64,000 nt of DNA from Proteiniphilum sp. X52 (GCF_003712195.1 NZ_RDSD01000007.1:62001-126000), one strand, 5' to 3'; positions 44,008-54,266 are shown, counted from the first letter of the stretch. The notes: generated from the letters alone by a model not told the origin. Made by a program: numbers and translations.

Positions 44008-44027
44008 GGCTGTCCCTACGGGCAGCC
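44008..44027. terminator. Hairpin between M16 and gcvP genes
   Basis: 8-bp stem GGCTGTCC/GGGCAGCC (one wobble) in the 141-bp gap between the converging M16 peptidase and gcvP. A TTTT run follows on the - strand. Confidence 0.5.
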
Positions 44028-44113
44028 CCTTCTGTCTTCGGGTTTATGACAAAGTGTTGACAAAGCGGCCGGGTATCATGGAGGGACAATTTTCACTTCT
44101 CGCTGCAAGATAT

Positions 44114-46966
44114 TCATTGCCGACAGAGACAAGAGACCAGATTCCGGTCGCCATAGGCATTGTCCACACGGGCTACATTGACCCAGAACTTGTTGTCGGC
44201 CACGAACGGCAGCGGGTAAGCAGCTTTACTACGAGGATAAGCATGCTTCCACTCGTCGGCAGTGATCTCATATTGGGGGTGCGGCGCATTCACCAGCACA
44301 TTATCCTGCGCCGGGTATTCACCCCGCGAAACCTCTATGATCTCTTCGTGGATCTGGTTCATCACTTCCACAAAACGATCCAGTTCGGCCAAACTTTCAC
44401 TTTCCGTGGGTTCCACCATAAGCGTGCCATGCACTGGGAAAGAGAGCGTGGGGGCGTGGTAACCGTAGTCAATCAAGCGTTTGGCAATATCGGTTTCGGT
44501 GATGCCCGACACCTCCTTCAGGCCGCGGCACTCAAGAATCAGCTCATGCCCCACCCTGCCTCTGGCACCCCGATATACAATACCGTAAGAGTCCTTCAGC
44601 TTCTCCGCCACATAATTCGCGTTAAGGATAGCGGCTTCAGTAGCTTCTTTCAGACCTTCAGCTCCCATCATACGGATATAGGCATAGGTGATTTCTGTCA
44701 CGCCCGCACTACCGTAAGCTGCACCCGAAACAGTGTTCTTGTCGGTCGACATAGTCACCGGATGTCCGGGCAGGAAAGGCACAAGGTGTTCGGCCACGCA
44801 GATAGGCCCCACACCGGGTCCTCCTCCTCCATGCGGAATGGCGAATGTTTTATGCAGGTTGAGATGGCACACATCGGCACCGATAGTGCCGGGATTGGTC
44901 AATCCCACCTGCGCGTTCATATTGGCGCCGTCCATATAAACCTGTCCGCCCGCTTCGTGGATCAGACGGCACATCTCCCTGATTTCCGTCTCGAAGATGC
45001 CATGCGTCGACGGATAGGTGATCATATAGGCTGCCAGGTCGTTTTTGTACTGATCTACTTTGGCCCGCAGATCATCCATATCCACATTGCCGTTGGCATC
45101 GCTGGCAACCGTCACCGGCTTAAATCCGGCCTGTACCGCGCTGGCGGGATTGGTTCCATGCGCCGACGCGGGGATCAGCACCACCTTGCGATGTCCTTCG
45201 CCATTGCTTTCGAGATAGCCGGCAATGGTGATCAGTCCGGCATATTCACCTGCCGCTCCCGAATTGGGTTGAAGGCTGGTGGCGGCGAATCCTGTGATCT
45301 GAGCCAGCATCTCTTCCAGTTCACTGATCATCTGCGTATATCCTGCCACCTGTTCCAACGGTGCGAAGGGATGGATGCGCTGAAAGCCGGCAAGTCCCAA
45401 CGGCAACAATTCAGAGGCCGCATTCAGCTTCATGGTACATGAGCCGAGTGAGATCATGGAATGTGCCAGCGAGATATCTTTCCGTTCGAGCCGCTTGATA
45501 TAACGCATCAGTTCCGTCTCGGTGTGATAACTGTTGAAAGTGGGATGAGCAAGGAAATCAGATTTCCTGAGTTGTGACTCTTTCAAGGTGCTCTTCGCGG
45601 GTAACTCTTCGAGCAGGTAAACCTTCGAACTGCCTGCCGCCATCGCGAATGCTGCCAGCAGTTCATGTACCCGGTAAGGATTGGTAGTTTCATCGATACT
45701 GATCCCTACCTCGCCACTTTCGAAGTAACGCAGGTTGATACTGCGTATTTCGGCATTATCACGGATATCCTGTACCGATATGCCCTCGGGCAGACGGATC
45801 TTGAGCGTGTCAAAATAGCTGCTGTTCAATTGCTTATAACCCATCTCCTTCAATTCCTCACTTACATGGGAGGCGATGGAGTGAATGCGGCGGGCAATAT
45901 TTTTGAGACCTTCCGGTCCATGGTAGACGGCGTAGAAGGAAGACATAGTAGCCAGCAAAGCCTGCGCCGTACAGATGTTGGAAGTGGCTTTTTCACGTTT
46001 GATATGTTGTTCGCGCGTCTGTAGCGCCATGCGAAGCGCCTCCCTGCCGTAGGCATCTTTGGAGATGCCGATGATACGCCCGGGCATGAAGCGTTTGTAC
46101 TCATCGCGGGTGGCAAAGAACGCGGCGGACGGCCCCCCGTAAAACATGGGGATACCGAAACGCTGGCTGCTTCCGAAAGCTATGTCGGCACCCCATTCAC
46201 CCGGAGGGACAAGCAATGTGAGCGCCATCAGATCGGTGGCCACAGCCACCTTGCACTCAACCTTGCACGCCCTTTCAGTGAAGTCGGTATAATCCTCCAC
46301 ATTTCCGTCGCTATTGGGATATTGAATGATAGCGCCAAAAAAGGGTTTATCGAAAGTGACAGTTTTATAATCACCGACAACCACCTCTATTCCCGCATAA
46401 TACATCCGCGTCTTAAGCACTGCTAATGTTTGAGGAAAGATGTTCTCATCCACAAACAGCGTTTCCACCCCGTTTTTCACCTGCTCACGGCCGCGCAACC
46501 CGTACATCATCGTGGCTGCTTCGGCAGCGGCGGTCGCTTCATCCAACAGCGAACTGTTAGCCAGCGGCAATGCGGTAAGTTCGCTTACTACCGTTTGAAA
46601 GTTAAGCAGTGCCTCCAGCCGTCCCTGCGATATCTCAGCCTGATAGGGTGTATAAGAGGTGTACCATACCGGATTTTCAAACACGTTCCGGTAAATCACC
46701 GCGGGAGTGACGGTATCATACCAACCCATACCGATATAAGAAGTGTGGATCTGATTCAGCGATGCAATATGAGCAATCTCTTCAGCATACTCGTGTTCCG
46801 ACAATGCCCTGGGTAAAGAAAGAGGTTCCGTCAAACGGATATCTGAAGGGATTGTCTGATCGATGAGTTCATCCATTGACGAGAGGTCGATGGCTTCGAG
46901 CATTTTCTGTTTATCGGCCTCGGTAATACCGATATGCCGGTTTTTAAATTGTTCCATTTTTATCAT
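44114..46966 (-). CDS. gcvP: Glycine dehydrogenase (decarboxylating), P-protein
   Basis: PLP enzyme of the glycine cleavage system: decarboxylates glycine and passes the aminomethyl group to lipoyl-GcvH. 950 aa, the single-chain (fused alpha-beta) form. N-terminal FKNRHIGITEADKQKML, then SYIGMGWYDTVTPAVI; in the second half the PLP lysine in HLNLHKTFAIPHGGGGPG and SAHGTNPASA. GcvT and GcvH are not adjacent. The start may be ATG 46966 or, three codons later, 46957. A large ORF on the other strand is only its shadow. Confidence 0.97.
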   Translation of the reverse strand: MIKMEQFKNRHIGITEADKQKMLEAIDLSSMDELIDQTIPSDIRLTEPLSLPRALSEHEYAEEIAHIASLNQIHTSYIGMGWYDTVTPAVIYRNVFENPVWYTSYTPYQAEISQGRLEALLNFQTVVSELTALPLANSSLLDEATAAAEAATMMYGLRGREQVKNGVETLFVDENIFPQTLAVLKTRMYYAGIEVVVGDYKTVTFDKPFFGAIIQYPNSDGNVEDYTDFTERACKVECKVAVATDLMALTLLVPPGEWGADIAFGSSQRFGIPMFYGGPSAAFFATRDEYKRFMPGRIIGISKDAYGREALRMALQTREQHIKREKATSNICTAQALLATMSSFYAVYHGPEGLKNIARRIHSIASHVSEELKEMGYKQLNSSYFDTLKIRLPEGISVQDIRDNAEIRSINLRYFESGEVGISIDETTNPYRVHELLAAFAMAAGSSKVYLLEELPAKSTLKESQLRKSDFLAHPTFNSYHTETELMRYIKRLERKDISLAHSMISLGSCTMKLNAASELLPLGLAGFQRIHPFAPLEQVAGYTQMISELEEMLAQITGFAATSLQPNSGAAGEYAGLITIAGYLESNGEGHRKVVLIPASAHGTNPASAVQAGFKPVTVASDANGNVDMDDLRAKVDQYKNDLAAYMITYPSTHGIFETEIREMCRLIHEAGGQVYMDGANMNAQVGLTNPGTIGADVCHLNLHKTFAIPHGGGGPGVGPICVAEHLVPFLPGHPVTMSTDKNTVSGAAYGSAGVTEITYAYIRMMGAEGLKEATEAAILNANYVAEKLKDSYGIVYRGARGRVGHELILECRGLKEVSGITETDIAKRLIDYGYHAPTLSFPVHGTLMVEPTESESLAELDRFVEVMNQIHEEIIEVSRGEYPAQDNVLVNAPHPQYEITADEWKHAYPRSKAAYPLPFVADNKFWVNVARVDNAYGDRNLVSCLCRQ

Positions 46967-47080
46967 AACACGCGCTAAGGGTAAATTTCTTATTATTAAT
47001 CTTTTTTCTCTTCAGGACACGTGAAAAAATTGCACGTGAAAAAATCGGCCGGGGGATAATTGCCTCCACCGCCTATATTT

Positions 47081-47728
47081 TTATTTCCCGACGAAAGGGT
47101 TATTCTTTTTTTCAAATCCGATGGTGGTGGCAGGGCCGTGTCCGGAATAGACCAACGTACTGTCGGGAAGGGTAAACATCTTGGTTTCAATACTGTTTAC
47201 CAGATCCTCGTAGCTTCCCCGCGGCAGGTCTGTCCTTCCCACGCCGGCATAAAAGAGCAGGTCGCCGCTGAAAACACAACCCTCCGCTTCGTGATAGAAT
47301 ACCACACTGCCGGGCGAATGTCCGGGAGTATGAAACACTTTGAGCGATTGGTTCCCGAAAGTGATCATATCGCCTTGGTTCAAATAATTACCGATCTCCG
47401 GCCTGAAATCGGCGTTACCGCCCGGCAACCCGAACAGCTGCATCTGTGCCGCTATATCCTCCAACAGGAAGAGGTCGTCGCGATGGCATTGCACCTTAAG
47501 CCCGAATTCAGAGGCGAGCAGATTGATCCCAAATATATGATCAAAATGCAGATGAGTATTCAACAGATGCCTCACCTTAAAGTTATTGTCGATCAAATAA
47601 CTGAGTAACAACTCTTTTTCATCGGGATAAAAAGAGGCGGGGTCAATTACGACACACTCCCTGGTCTCGTCAGACAACACGTATGTGTTTACTCCCAACG
47701 GATTGAATTCAAATGTTTTTATATTCAT
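47081..47728 (-). CDS. MBL-fold hydrolase, glyoxalase II-like
   Basis: 215 aa single-domain metallo-beta-lactamase fold. THLHFDH at 58-64 gives His59, His61, Asp63 and His64; further ligands are in FHTPGHSPGSVVFY and the Asp of VFSGDLLFYAGVGRTD; the last His is in VYSGHGPATTIG. It is about 40 residues shorter than classical glyoxalase II and has no substrate domain, so thioester hydrolase is a guess; the substrate is unknown. It probably follows rsmG and the DUF3298 gene in a - strand cluster. Confidence 0.9.
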   Translation of the reverse strand: MNIKTFEFNPLGVNTYVLSDETRECVVIDPASFYPDEKELLLSYLIDNNFKVRHLLNTHLHFDHIFGINLLASEFGLKVQCHRDDLFLLEDIAAQMQLFGLPGGNADFRPEIGNYLNQGDMITFGNQSLKVFHTPGHSPGSVVFYHEAEGCVFSGDLLFYAGVGRTDLPRGSYEDLVNSIETKMFTLPDSTLVYSGHGPATTIGFEKKNNPFVGK

Positions 47729-47858
47729 CTTGCCACATTCTTATAGGGAAAGAATCCATACCTTTTCCCGTGGTATTTTCATTTAGCACAAAAATAACGC
47801 TTTCTTTTGGATTTACAGAAAATAGGGAGGAATCATTCTATATTACATTCGTCGTTTT

Positions 47859-47880
47859 GAGTCGCCTTCACTCCCCGATT
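47859..47880 (+). repeat. Dispersed 22-bp repeat, rsmG 3' copy
   Basis: Same unit as 25387 with three changes (begins GAGTCGCCTTCAC). 28 bp on, CAATTCAACTTAACG runs into the rsmG stop codon, matching the flank of the pyrK copy. Confidence 0.65.
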
Positions 47881-47907
47881 GTTAATTTCCACATGCCAAA
47901 GTGCAAT

Positions 47908-48531
47908 TCAACTTAACGGGACATACACCAGTTTTTTTGTCTGGAAGAAGGGTTCGGAGAAGTAATCCGACAAAGAAACCAACTCGGCGACCCGTCGGAA
48001 AGGATGCAACTCCGCCGTAAGGTCTCCCCCTTTCAGGCAGATAAGTCCATTAGGCAAGGCGTTCATCTGTTCCGAGGAAATATTTTTACTTGCGATCCTG
48101 ACCAGTTGGGGCAGCGGCATCACCGCCCGGCTGACAATAAAATGGAATTTCCTTTTTTCAGCCTCCACACGCGCGTGCACTGCTTCTATATTCTTCAACC
48201 CCACCGCGTCGGAGATCTCTTTCGCAACCATCACTTTCTTGCCGACACTGTCAAGCAGCACAAACCGCACATCAGGGAAAAAAATGGCCAGCGGGATACC
48301 CGGAAATCCACCTCCCGTGCCCACATCCATAATGGTGGTACCCGGAGTAAAGCGGACATACCGTGCAATAGCCAGAGAGTGCAGCACGTGATGCGGATAG
48401 AGATTATGGATATCCTTCCGGGAGATCACATTGATTTTGGCATTCCAGCCGGCATAGAGATCGGACAGTGCTTCGAACTGCTGCTTCTGCTGAGCGGTAA
48501 GCGACGGAAAATAGGTTTCAATGCTCTTCAC
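47908..48531 (-). CDS. rsmG: 16S rRNA (guanine-N7) methyltransferase RsmG
   Basis: Methylates G527 of 16S rRNA. 207 aa. SAM site IMDVGTGGGFPGIPLAIFFP; preceded by YAGWNAKINVISRKDIHNLYPHHVLHS, a family hallmark. The start is GTG at 48531, read from the - strand; the preceding DUF3298 gene stops with TAG at 48533-48531, so the two share one base (TAGTG). This overlap suggests translational coupling. The end VYVPLS is encoded in the flank of the dispersed repeat. Confidence 0.95.
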   Translation of the reverse strand: MKSIETYFPSLTAQQKQQFEALSDLYAGWNAKINVISRKDIHNLYPHHVLHSLAIARYVRFTPGTTIMDVGTGGGFPGIPLAIFFPDVRFVLLDSVGKKVMVAKEISDAVGLKNIEAVHARVEAEKRKFHFIVSRAVMPLPQLVRIASKNISSEQMNALPNGLICLKGGDLTAELHPFRRVAELVSLSDYFSEPFFQTKKLVYVPLS

Positions 48532-49436
48532 TATAAATCGGCTAATTTAACGGCAATACTGTTTTCCCTCAACAGGGGGAATATCATCTCGTAAGGGATA
48601 AAGACCTGCGGCGCGTCCAATTGGTAAGCCGAATATTCACCCTTGTTATAGGTATAAACAATCCCTTTATCGGTCAGTAAAAAGTTCTGGTTAGGCACAA
48701 TCTCACGCACGCCGAAGAAACCGAGATCTTCCAGTTCTTCCACGCTTTCTGCGCCACTCTGTTGCAGTAGAGACGCGATAATAAGACGCTGAAGAGCGGT
48801 ATCGTATCCGGCATTAAAGATATCATTCTCGGTGACTTGTCTGCCTGTATTCAGGTTCAACACATAATTGCGGTAGGAGTCGTAAGATGCCGCCCCACCC
48901 TTGTTATTGGATTGTTTCACCTGGAACGCGAGGACTCCGTGATAATTGTACACAATGGAATCGGAGAGACTTTCATAGTAGGAATAGAAAAAAGCTTGGG
49001 TATAATGCTCACTGTCGGCGACATCGACACCTGTGATGAGATTGTTAAGTTCACGGATTTCATCCGCACTTTCCCGGTATGTTTGTGCATCGGCGGTGTA
49101 GTTTTCGATGTAATTCCGCACATAAGCCTGTATGGCATCAGGCGGCGCCAAAGTATCATACGGCGCACCGAACGTATTGCGGATAAAGAATTGCTGTAAC
49201 ATGTCAAGATTCATTTTACCGCTGCTGACGGGATAAATGAAATCCACCTCTATGTTACAATAAGGATTTGCCGTATCCCCGTCGAGATGGTGCCGGGCAA
49301 CCAGGTTGACAGTATCGAAGTCAACGTCATTCTCCGCTCTGAACATGCTCCTGCCTCCCTGCTGGTTGCAGGAGATGAAAAACAGCAATGCCACCAGGGA
49401 TGGCAAGACAGCCCACATTCTATGATACATCCCCAT
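48531..49436 (-). CDS. DUF3298 lipoprotein, paralogue B
   Basis: 301 aa from ATG 49436 (MGMYHRMWAVL); the open frame begins at 49505, but only the inner start gives a good lipoprotein signal (LLFFISC). It resembles the DUF3298 protein at 19079: NLVARHHLDGDTANPYCNIEVDFIYPV against VVARHIPLL...YADVNISYTYPV, and VREIVPNQNFLLTDKGIVYTYNKGEYSAY against LEDIVPNNNFWLDAENIHYSYNQYEIAPY. The two are clear paralogues, about one third identical by eye. Its stop overlaps the rsmG start. Confidence 0.87.
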   Translation of the reverse strand: MGMYHRMWAVLPSLVALLFFISCNQQGGRSMFRAENDVDFDTVNLVARHHLDGDTANPYCNIEVDFIYPVSSGKMNLDMLQQFFIRNTFGAPYDTLAPPDAIQAYVRNYIENYTADAQTYRESADEIRELNNLITGVDVADSEHYTQAFFYSYYESLSDSIVYNYHGVLAFQVKQSNNKGGAASYDSYRNYVLNLNTGRQVTENDIFNAGYDTALQRLIIASLLQQSGAESVEELEDLGFFGVREIVPNQNFLLTDKGIVYTYNKGEYSAYQLDAPQVFIPYEMIFPLLRENSIAVKLADL

Positions 49437-49520
49437 AACGAAAGACTTTAAAATAACAGGCACAAAAATACATATTTTATCGGGAATAGCCTTGCCGTCT
49501 TCCACTTTTTACAAATAGAT

Positions 49521-49545
49521 GAGGATACGGTCAACCCGCATCCTC
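49521..49545 (-). terminator. Hairpin after cydB
   Basis: Stem GAGGAT-CGG/CCG-ATCCTC (49521-49530 with 49536-49545, one mismatched pair) 43 bp past the cydB stop. The T tract after it is poor. Confidence 0.5.
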
Positions 49546-49587
49546 GTTTATCGGTCAGAAATTCGTCAATCCTGGGAATTTCGACTA

Positions 49588-50742
49588 TCAATAAGTGTGT
49601 CCGTCGGATTCCAGATCGTCCAGGCTCAGTTTCTTTTTCTCCAGCGCTCTCCATGCATAGAATATGTAGGCAATCACGAAGGGCACGAGGAGCGAAACTA
49701 TCGCCATGGCCGAAAGCGTAAAATAGCTCGATGAGGAGTTTTGCAGGGTGAGTGAACTCTGCGGATCCACCAAGGAAGGATAATAGGCGGTATTGTTATA
49801 ACCGGCTACGAGCAGGAGCATGGTCACGGTCGCAATAGTACCCGCGCCGGCGAACCAGATTCCTTTTTTAAAGCCCGCATTGAAAACCGTATTGAAAATA
49901 CCATACAAAACGGCCAATACTCCCAGCACAAAGAGTACCAGTATCATCGGCATATCGATGAAATTATGAAGGTATTTCATCTTTTCCATATATATCACTT
50001 TTGTTTCAGGATTCACCGCATAGCCTTCAGCGACCAGCGTCCAGATCAAAAAGACGAGGAAGAAAACCACAAAAGGTATTCCGTTATACAGGGTAAATTT
50101 ACGGGATCTGTTTTCGAGCACCTCGTGATCGAGCCGGTTCACAAAGAAGAGGCTTGCCAGGGTACGGGCAAGGAAGAGTATCGCCAAGCCGAGACTCAGA
50201 TTTCTCACATTTGCCAACAACTCAAGCCCGTGGAGCGGGTTCTGCCACTGGCTGATGGTAAAGCCTGAAGCCCCCAGCCCGGCAATATTCCCTTTGGCGA
50301 CAGTAAATTCCGATCCGGTAAAAAAAGAGGCTACCACCACGCCCAACAGGAAGGTAGCCAGCACACCATTGAGAAACAGGAACGCGCGATAGGTTTTCGG
50401 ACCGAAAATATTCCCCGGCTTGGACTGGTATTCGTAGGATATGGCTTGCAATACAAAACAGAACAGCAAAATCATCCATGCCCAGTAAGCTCCCCCGAAG
50501 CTGGTCGAGTAAAACAGGGGAAACGACGCAAAGAAGGCGCCTCCGAAAACAACCAGCGTGGTAAAGGTATATTCCCATTTGCGTCCGAGCGCGTTGACAA
50601 GAAGTTTCTTCTCATCTTCTTTCCTCGCGAGAGAGTTCAACATGGACTGACCCCCCTGCACAAAAAGCAGGAACACCAGTATTCCGCCAAGAAGCGACAT
50701 TACAAGCCACCAGTATTTCTGTAGAAAGTCGTAAGTTATCAT
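49588..50742 (-). CDS. cydB: Cytochrome bd quinol oxidase subunit II
   Basis: Membrane subunit that pairs with CydA in the high-affinity terminal oxidase. 384 aa, about eight or nine membrane segments. N-terminal YDFLQKYWWLVMSLLGGILVFLLFVQGGQ matches Bacteroidetes CydB; later segments include the TM pairs around LLLVAGYNNTAYYPS, where the quinol oxidase family has a conserved Asn-Tyr-Pro stretch. It follows cydA after 37 bp, so the two are one operon. In an anaerobe it allows respiration or removal of traces of oxygen. Confidence 0.95.
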   Translation of the reverse strand: MITYDFLQKYWWLVMSLLGGILVFLLFVQGGQSMLNSLARKEDEKKLLVNALGRKWEYTFTTLVVFGGAFFASFPLFYSTSFGGAYWAWMILLFCFVLQAISYEYQSKPGNIFGPKTYRAFLFLNGVLATFLLGVVVASFFTGSEFTVAKGNIAGLGASGFTISQWQNPLHGLELLANVRNLSLGLAILFLARTLASLFFVNRLDHEVLENRSRKFTLYNGIPFVVFFLVFLIWTLVAEGYAVNPETKVIYMEKMKYLHNFIDMPMILVLFVLGVLAVLYGIFNTVFNAGFKKGIWFAGAGTIATVTMLLLVAGYNNTAYYPSLVDPQSSLTLQNSSSSYFTLSAMAIVSLLVPFVIAYIFYAWRALEKKKLSLDDLESDGHTY

Positions 50743-50779
50743 TATTTTTTTCTTTTTGTCTGTTTAACCATGTATAAGA

Positions 50780-52342
50780 TCAGGTTTCTTCTCCGGCAAC
50801 AGTATCCGGCCCTTTTTTGATCTGTTTTACCATAATGGCCACCTCCGCGATCAACATTCCCGTAAACAATACCGTGAAAATGACAAACGTAGTGACAATA
50901 TTGCCGGCGGATATCGCGGATGCAGCCATCTCTACCGGGAGAATATCCTGGATAGTCCATGGCTGTCGTCCCACTTCAGCCACTATCCATCCTGCCTGAC
51001 CGGCGATAATGGGCAAGGGTATGCTCCACAGGGCCCCATATAGCAGCCATTTCGTGTCGCGCAAATCTTTTTTATAAATGAAATAGAGCACTATTGCAAA
51101 AAATAAAATAGAATAGAACCCTATTATCACCATAATGCGGAAACTATAGAAAGTAAGGGGCACGTCCGGGATCAGCTCTTCCCCGGTTTCAAGATAACCG
51201 TAGCCGAAATGTGCGTAATTTTCCTTAAGGATGGCTTCGTGATTGGCGGCATCGGCGTCGCGTCCTTCCGCCTTTGCCGTCTGGTAATCGGCCAGCGCCT
51301 GGATGGCAATCTTCCCGCGGGCTTTCCTCTCTTCAAAGGAGAGGGCGGTGGCGCCGTCATGAAGCGTATAACCTCCATTCACAAGGTCCATGATTCCCGG
51401 CACGAACGCGTTCATGTTCCTGTATCCCAGGAACGACAACAGTTTGGGTATCTCCAGCTTAAAGACAAAGGGATCCACGTCATCGTCATGGACCTGTTTG
51501 GCCGGGTTCAGCATCCCTATCGCCACCAATCCGGCACCCTCTTTACCTTCATAGAAGCCTTCCATTGCAGCCAGTTTCATGGGTTGTTTCTGTGACACCT
51601 GATAGGCCGAACCGTCACCGGTAACCGCCAGCATCACAAAAGCAACCAGCCCTATTATGGCAGCGACCTTTACACTTTTCAGGGCAAAATCGATATGTCT
51701 CCTTTTCAGCAGGTACCAGGCAGAGACACCCACCACGAAACCGGCTGCGATAGCCCAGCTGGAATAGATGGCATGCAGGAATTTATTATATGCCACAGGG
51801 GAAAGCACCACAGCCCAGAAATCGACCATTTCATTCCGTACCGTCTCGGGGTTGAACTCCATCCCGACGGGGTATTGCATCCAGGCGTTGGCGACCAGGA
51901 TCCAGAAGGCAGATAAAGTAGCACCGGCAAACACCAACCAGGTAGAGGCAAGGTGCGCTTTCTTGCTCACCCTGTTCCATCCGAAAAACATGATGGAAAT
52001 AAATGTGGCTTCCAAAAAAAATGCAACGATCCCTTCAATGGCGAGGGGAGCACCGAAAATATCACCCACGAACCAACTGTAGTTCGACCAGTTGGTGCCG
52101 AACTGAAACTCCAGGATAATACCTGTGGCGACACCGATCACGAAATTGATACCGAAGATCTTTTGCCAGAACTTGGTGACATTTTTCCATTTTACATCTC
52201 CCGTCCTCACGTACATGGTTTCCATGAGGGCCATAATAAGCGCCAGCCCAATAGTGAGCGGGACAAATATCCAGTGATAGCCGGCAGTGAGAGCAAATTG
52301 TGCCCTCGACCAATTGACTGTAGACACACTTAACAGATCCAT
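50780..52342 (-). CDS. cydA: Cytochrome bd quinol oxidase subunit I
   Basis: Heme-bearing catalytic subunit, 520 aa. The start NWSRAQFALTAGYHWIFVPLTIG aligns with the family and holds the heme b595 His in YHWIF. FGINFVIGVATGIILEFQFGTNWSNY and GAPLAIEGIVAFFLEATF carry the conserved Glu residues. GRQPW at the C-terminal side is the family signature. The periplasmic Q-loop (about 250-400) is long. Order DUF3467-cydA-cydB, with spacings of 77 and 37 bp. Confidence 0.97.
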   Translation of the reverse strand: MDLLSVSTVNWSRAQFALTAGYHWIFVPLTIGLALIMALMETMYVRTGDVKWKNVTKFWQKIFGINFVIGVATGIILEFQFGTNWSNYSWFVGDIFGAPLAIEGIVAFFLEATFISIMFFGWNRVSKKAHLASTWLVFAGATLSAFWILVANAWMQYPVGMEFNPETVRNEMVDFWAVVLSPVAYNKFLHAIYSSWAIAAGFVVGVSAWYLLKRRHIDFALKSVKVAAIIGLVAFVMLAVTGDGSAYQVSQKQPMKLAAMEGFYEGKEGAGLVAIGMLNPAKQVHDDDVDPFVFKLEIPKLLSFLGYRNMNAFVPGIMDLVNGGYTLHDGATALSFEERKARGKIAIQALADYQTAKAEGRDADAANHEAILKENYAHFGYGYLETGEELIPDVPLTFYSFRIMVIIGFYSILFFAIVLYFIYKKDLRDTKWLLYGALWSIPLPIIAGQAGWIVAEVGRQPWTIQDILPVEMAASAISAGNIVTTFVIFTVLFTGMLIAEVAIMVKQIKKGPDTVAGEET

Positions 52343-52419
52343 AAATTTTGAATATTTAATCTTGGTTATTCCATTGACAGCGCCTGCTGGTAGCGTTCAC
52401 CACACAGCGCCATACGCAC

Positions 52420-52728
52420 CTACGCCTGCCCTATCCCCCCTATGGGTGGCAGAAAACCGGGATCGTTCTGCATCCTGATCGCCCCATTCTGCTGTTCAAA
52501 TTTATCGATATTATCTTTCAACGCCATCAGCAACCGCTTCGCATGCTCAGGCGTGAGTATGATTCTCGATTTGACTTTCGCCTTGGGCACGCCCGGGACA
52601 ATACGGACAAAATCCACAACGAATTCCGATGAGGAATGCGATATGATTGCCAGGTTGGAGTAAATCCCCTGTGCGATTTCATCACTCAATTCTATCTGTA
52701 TTTCGTTGTTCTTATTGAAATTTTCCAT
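52420..52728 (-). CDS. DUF3467 protein
   Basis: 102 aa, cytosolic. The whole protein is one DUF3467 domain: IQIELSDEIAQGIYSNLAIISHSSSEFVVDF... then ILTPEHAKRLLMALKDNI. The fold is probably a small beta-sandwich plus helix; the function is unknown. It sits 77 bp upstream of cydA on the same strand and may be transcribed with it. That linkage may be accidental. Confidence 0.9.
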   Translation of the reverse strand: MENFNKNNEIQIELSDEIAQGIYSNLAIISHSSSEFVVDFVRIVPGVPKAKVKSRIILTPEHAKRLLMALKDNIDKFEQQNGAIRMQNDPGFLPPIGGIGQA

Positions 52729-53029
52729 TGTTTGACTGTGAATTTAATAACTCCGGCACATAATATCACCGTTTGGATACGTAGAAATGCAGTGTATGCC
52801 TGATTATCAAACAAACAGCGCTTTTCTTTTTATCAGGCATGAAAAATCCCGGTGAACTATTAAAATAGTTTAAACAAAGAAAACTAATTTTCTCCAATCT
52901 ACAAAAGAAAAGAAGAAAATTCTTTGCTTTTTGCATTCTCCGTTCATCAACTACCGATGAGCCAAATGTCACAGTCAAGAATCAGCGGACTAATTTTCTA
53001 TTTTCCGGGGAGAAGATATTCTGTATCGC
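52729..53029. other. Intergenic region with an inverted repeat
   Basis: 301 bp between ald and DUF3467, no ORF. The only structure seen is a perfect 9-bp inverted repeat ATGCCTGAT (52796-52804) and ATCAGGCAT (52832-52840) with a 27-nt spacer; without a T tract it could be a weak terminator for ald or an operator. Confidence 0.4.
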
Positions 53030-54139
53030 TTACAATTCCCATGGAGTGTAAGGCAAATCCAGCGAGTCGGCCACATTTTTAAACACTACGTCCCCTTTTA
53101 CGATATTCAATCCGTGGCGTAAATCCTGATATTGCCTGCAAGCTCCCTCCCATCCCATCTCAACCAGCTTTACCACATAAGGCAGCGTGGCATTGGTAAG
53201 CGCGCGTGTGGAGGTGACAGGAACGGCTCCGGGCATATTGGCGACACAATAGTGAACAATGCCATCCACCTCAAAAACTGGATCGGCATGTGTGGTAGGA
53301 TGTGTAGTTTCGAAACATCCGCCCTGATCTACGGAAACATCCACCATTACCGTGCCTGGCTCCATTTCTTTGAGCATTTCCCGCCTAATCAGGTGCGGAG
53401 CCCTGGCACCTACCAATAAGGTGGCACCGATCACCAAGTCGGCCGTTTTGATCGATTCGGCAATGGACATCTTTGTGGAGTAAAGGGTATCTACGTTTCG
53501 AGGAAGAATTTCCGACAAATACCGAAGACGGTTCAGATTAATATCGAGTAGTTTTATGTTTGCTCCCAGTCCGGCAGCCATCAGGGCGGCATTATGTCCG
53601 ACCACTCCACCACCGATGACCACTACTTCGGCCGGTTTCACGCCAGGCACGCCCCCCAGCAGAATCCCCTTGCCTCCTTGGGGTTTTTCCAGATATTTGG
53701 CACCTTCCTGGACAGATAAACGGCCGGCCACCTCACTCATGGGCGTGAGCAACGGCAGCGACCCGTCTTTGTCATTCATTACCGTTTCATAGGCTATGCA
53801 GACAGCTCCGCTCGAAATCATGGCTTCAGTGAGTTTTTTGTCGGACGCAAAGTGGAAATAGGTAAATACCACCTGATCCTTTTTTATCAGATGATATTCG
53901 CTTTCTATCGGTTCTTTCACTTTCACGATCACATCCGCAATCTCATACACATCTTCAATACGGTCAAGGATGACAGCTCCGGCTTTCACATAGCTCTCAT
54001 CCGACAGGTTACTTTTGACGCCGGCACCTTTCTGCACGTAAACTTTATGTCCACGACCGGTAAGTTCCAATACACCACCGGGTGTCATGGCCACTCTTCC
54101 TTCTTTTACTTTAATTTCTTTGGGTATTCCTACGATCAT
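53030..54139 (-). CDS. ald: Alanine dehydrogenase
   Basis: NAD-dependent interconversion of L-alanine and pyruvate with ammonia. 369 aa. N-terminal [22 protein letters not shown] is the pyruvate-binding signature; the active-site His and Lys fall in [11 protein letters not shown] and IVKVKEP. The Rossmann domain has [22 protein letters not shown], and [20 protein letters not shown] closes the site. Single gene. No promoter recognised upstream. Confidence 0.97.
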   Translation of the reverse strand: MIVGIPKEIKVKEGRVAMTPGGVLELTGRGHKVYVQKGAGVKSNLSDESYVKAGAVILDRIEDVYEIADVIVKVKEPIESEYHLIKKDQVVFTYFHFASDKKLTEAMISSGAVCIAYETVMNDKDGSLPLLTPMSEVAGRLSVQEGAKYLEKPQGGKGILLGGVPGVKPAEVVVIGGGVVGHNAALMAAGLGANIKLLDINLNRLRYLSEILPRNVDTLYSTKMSIAESIKTADLVIGATLLVGARAPHLIRREMLKEMEPGTVMVDVSVDQGGCFETTHPTTHADPVFEVDGIVHYCVANMPGAVPVTSTRALTNATLPYVVKLVEMGWEGACRQYQDLRHGLNIVKGDVVFKNVADSLDLPYTPWEL

Positions 54140-54266
54140 AATAATAAAATTATATGTTGTTGCAAGATAATTGCAATGGTATTATTGTCAGTGATCTGTT
54201 GTAATATGATCGTTTCACATGACTAAAATTATTTATTTCTATTTCATGAGGCTTTTTCTACGCTCA

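Noticed and set aside
43991-45442. 483-aa open frame on the + strand
   Set aside because: It runs antisense through gcvP, has no start context or family features, and gcvP is an unmistakable gene with the expected codon use.
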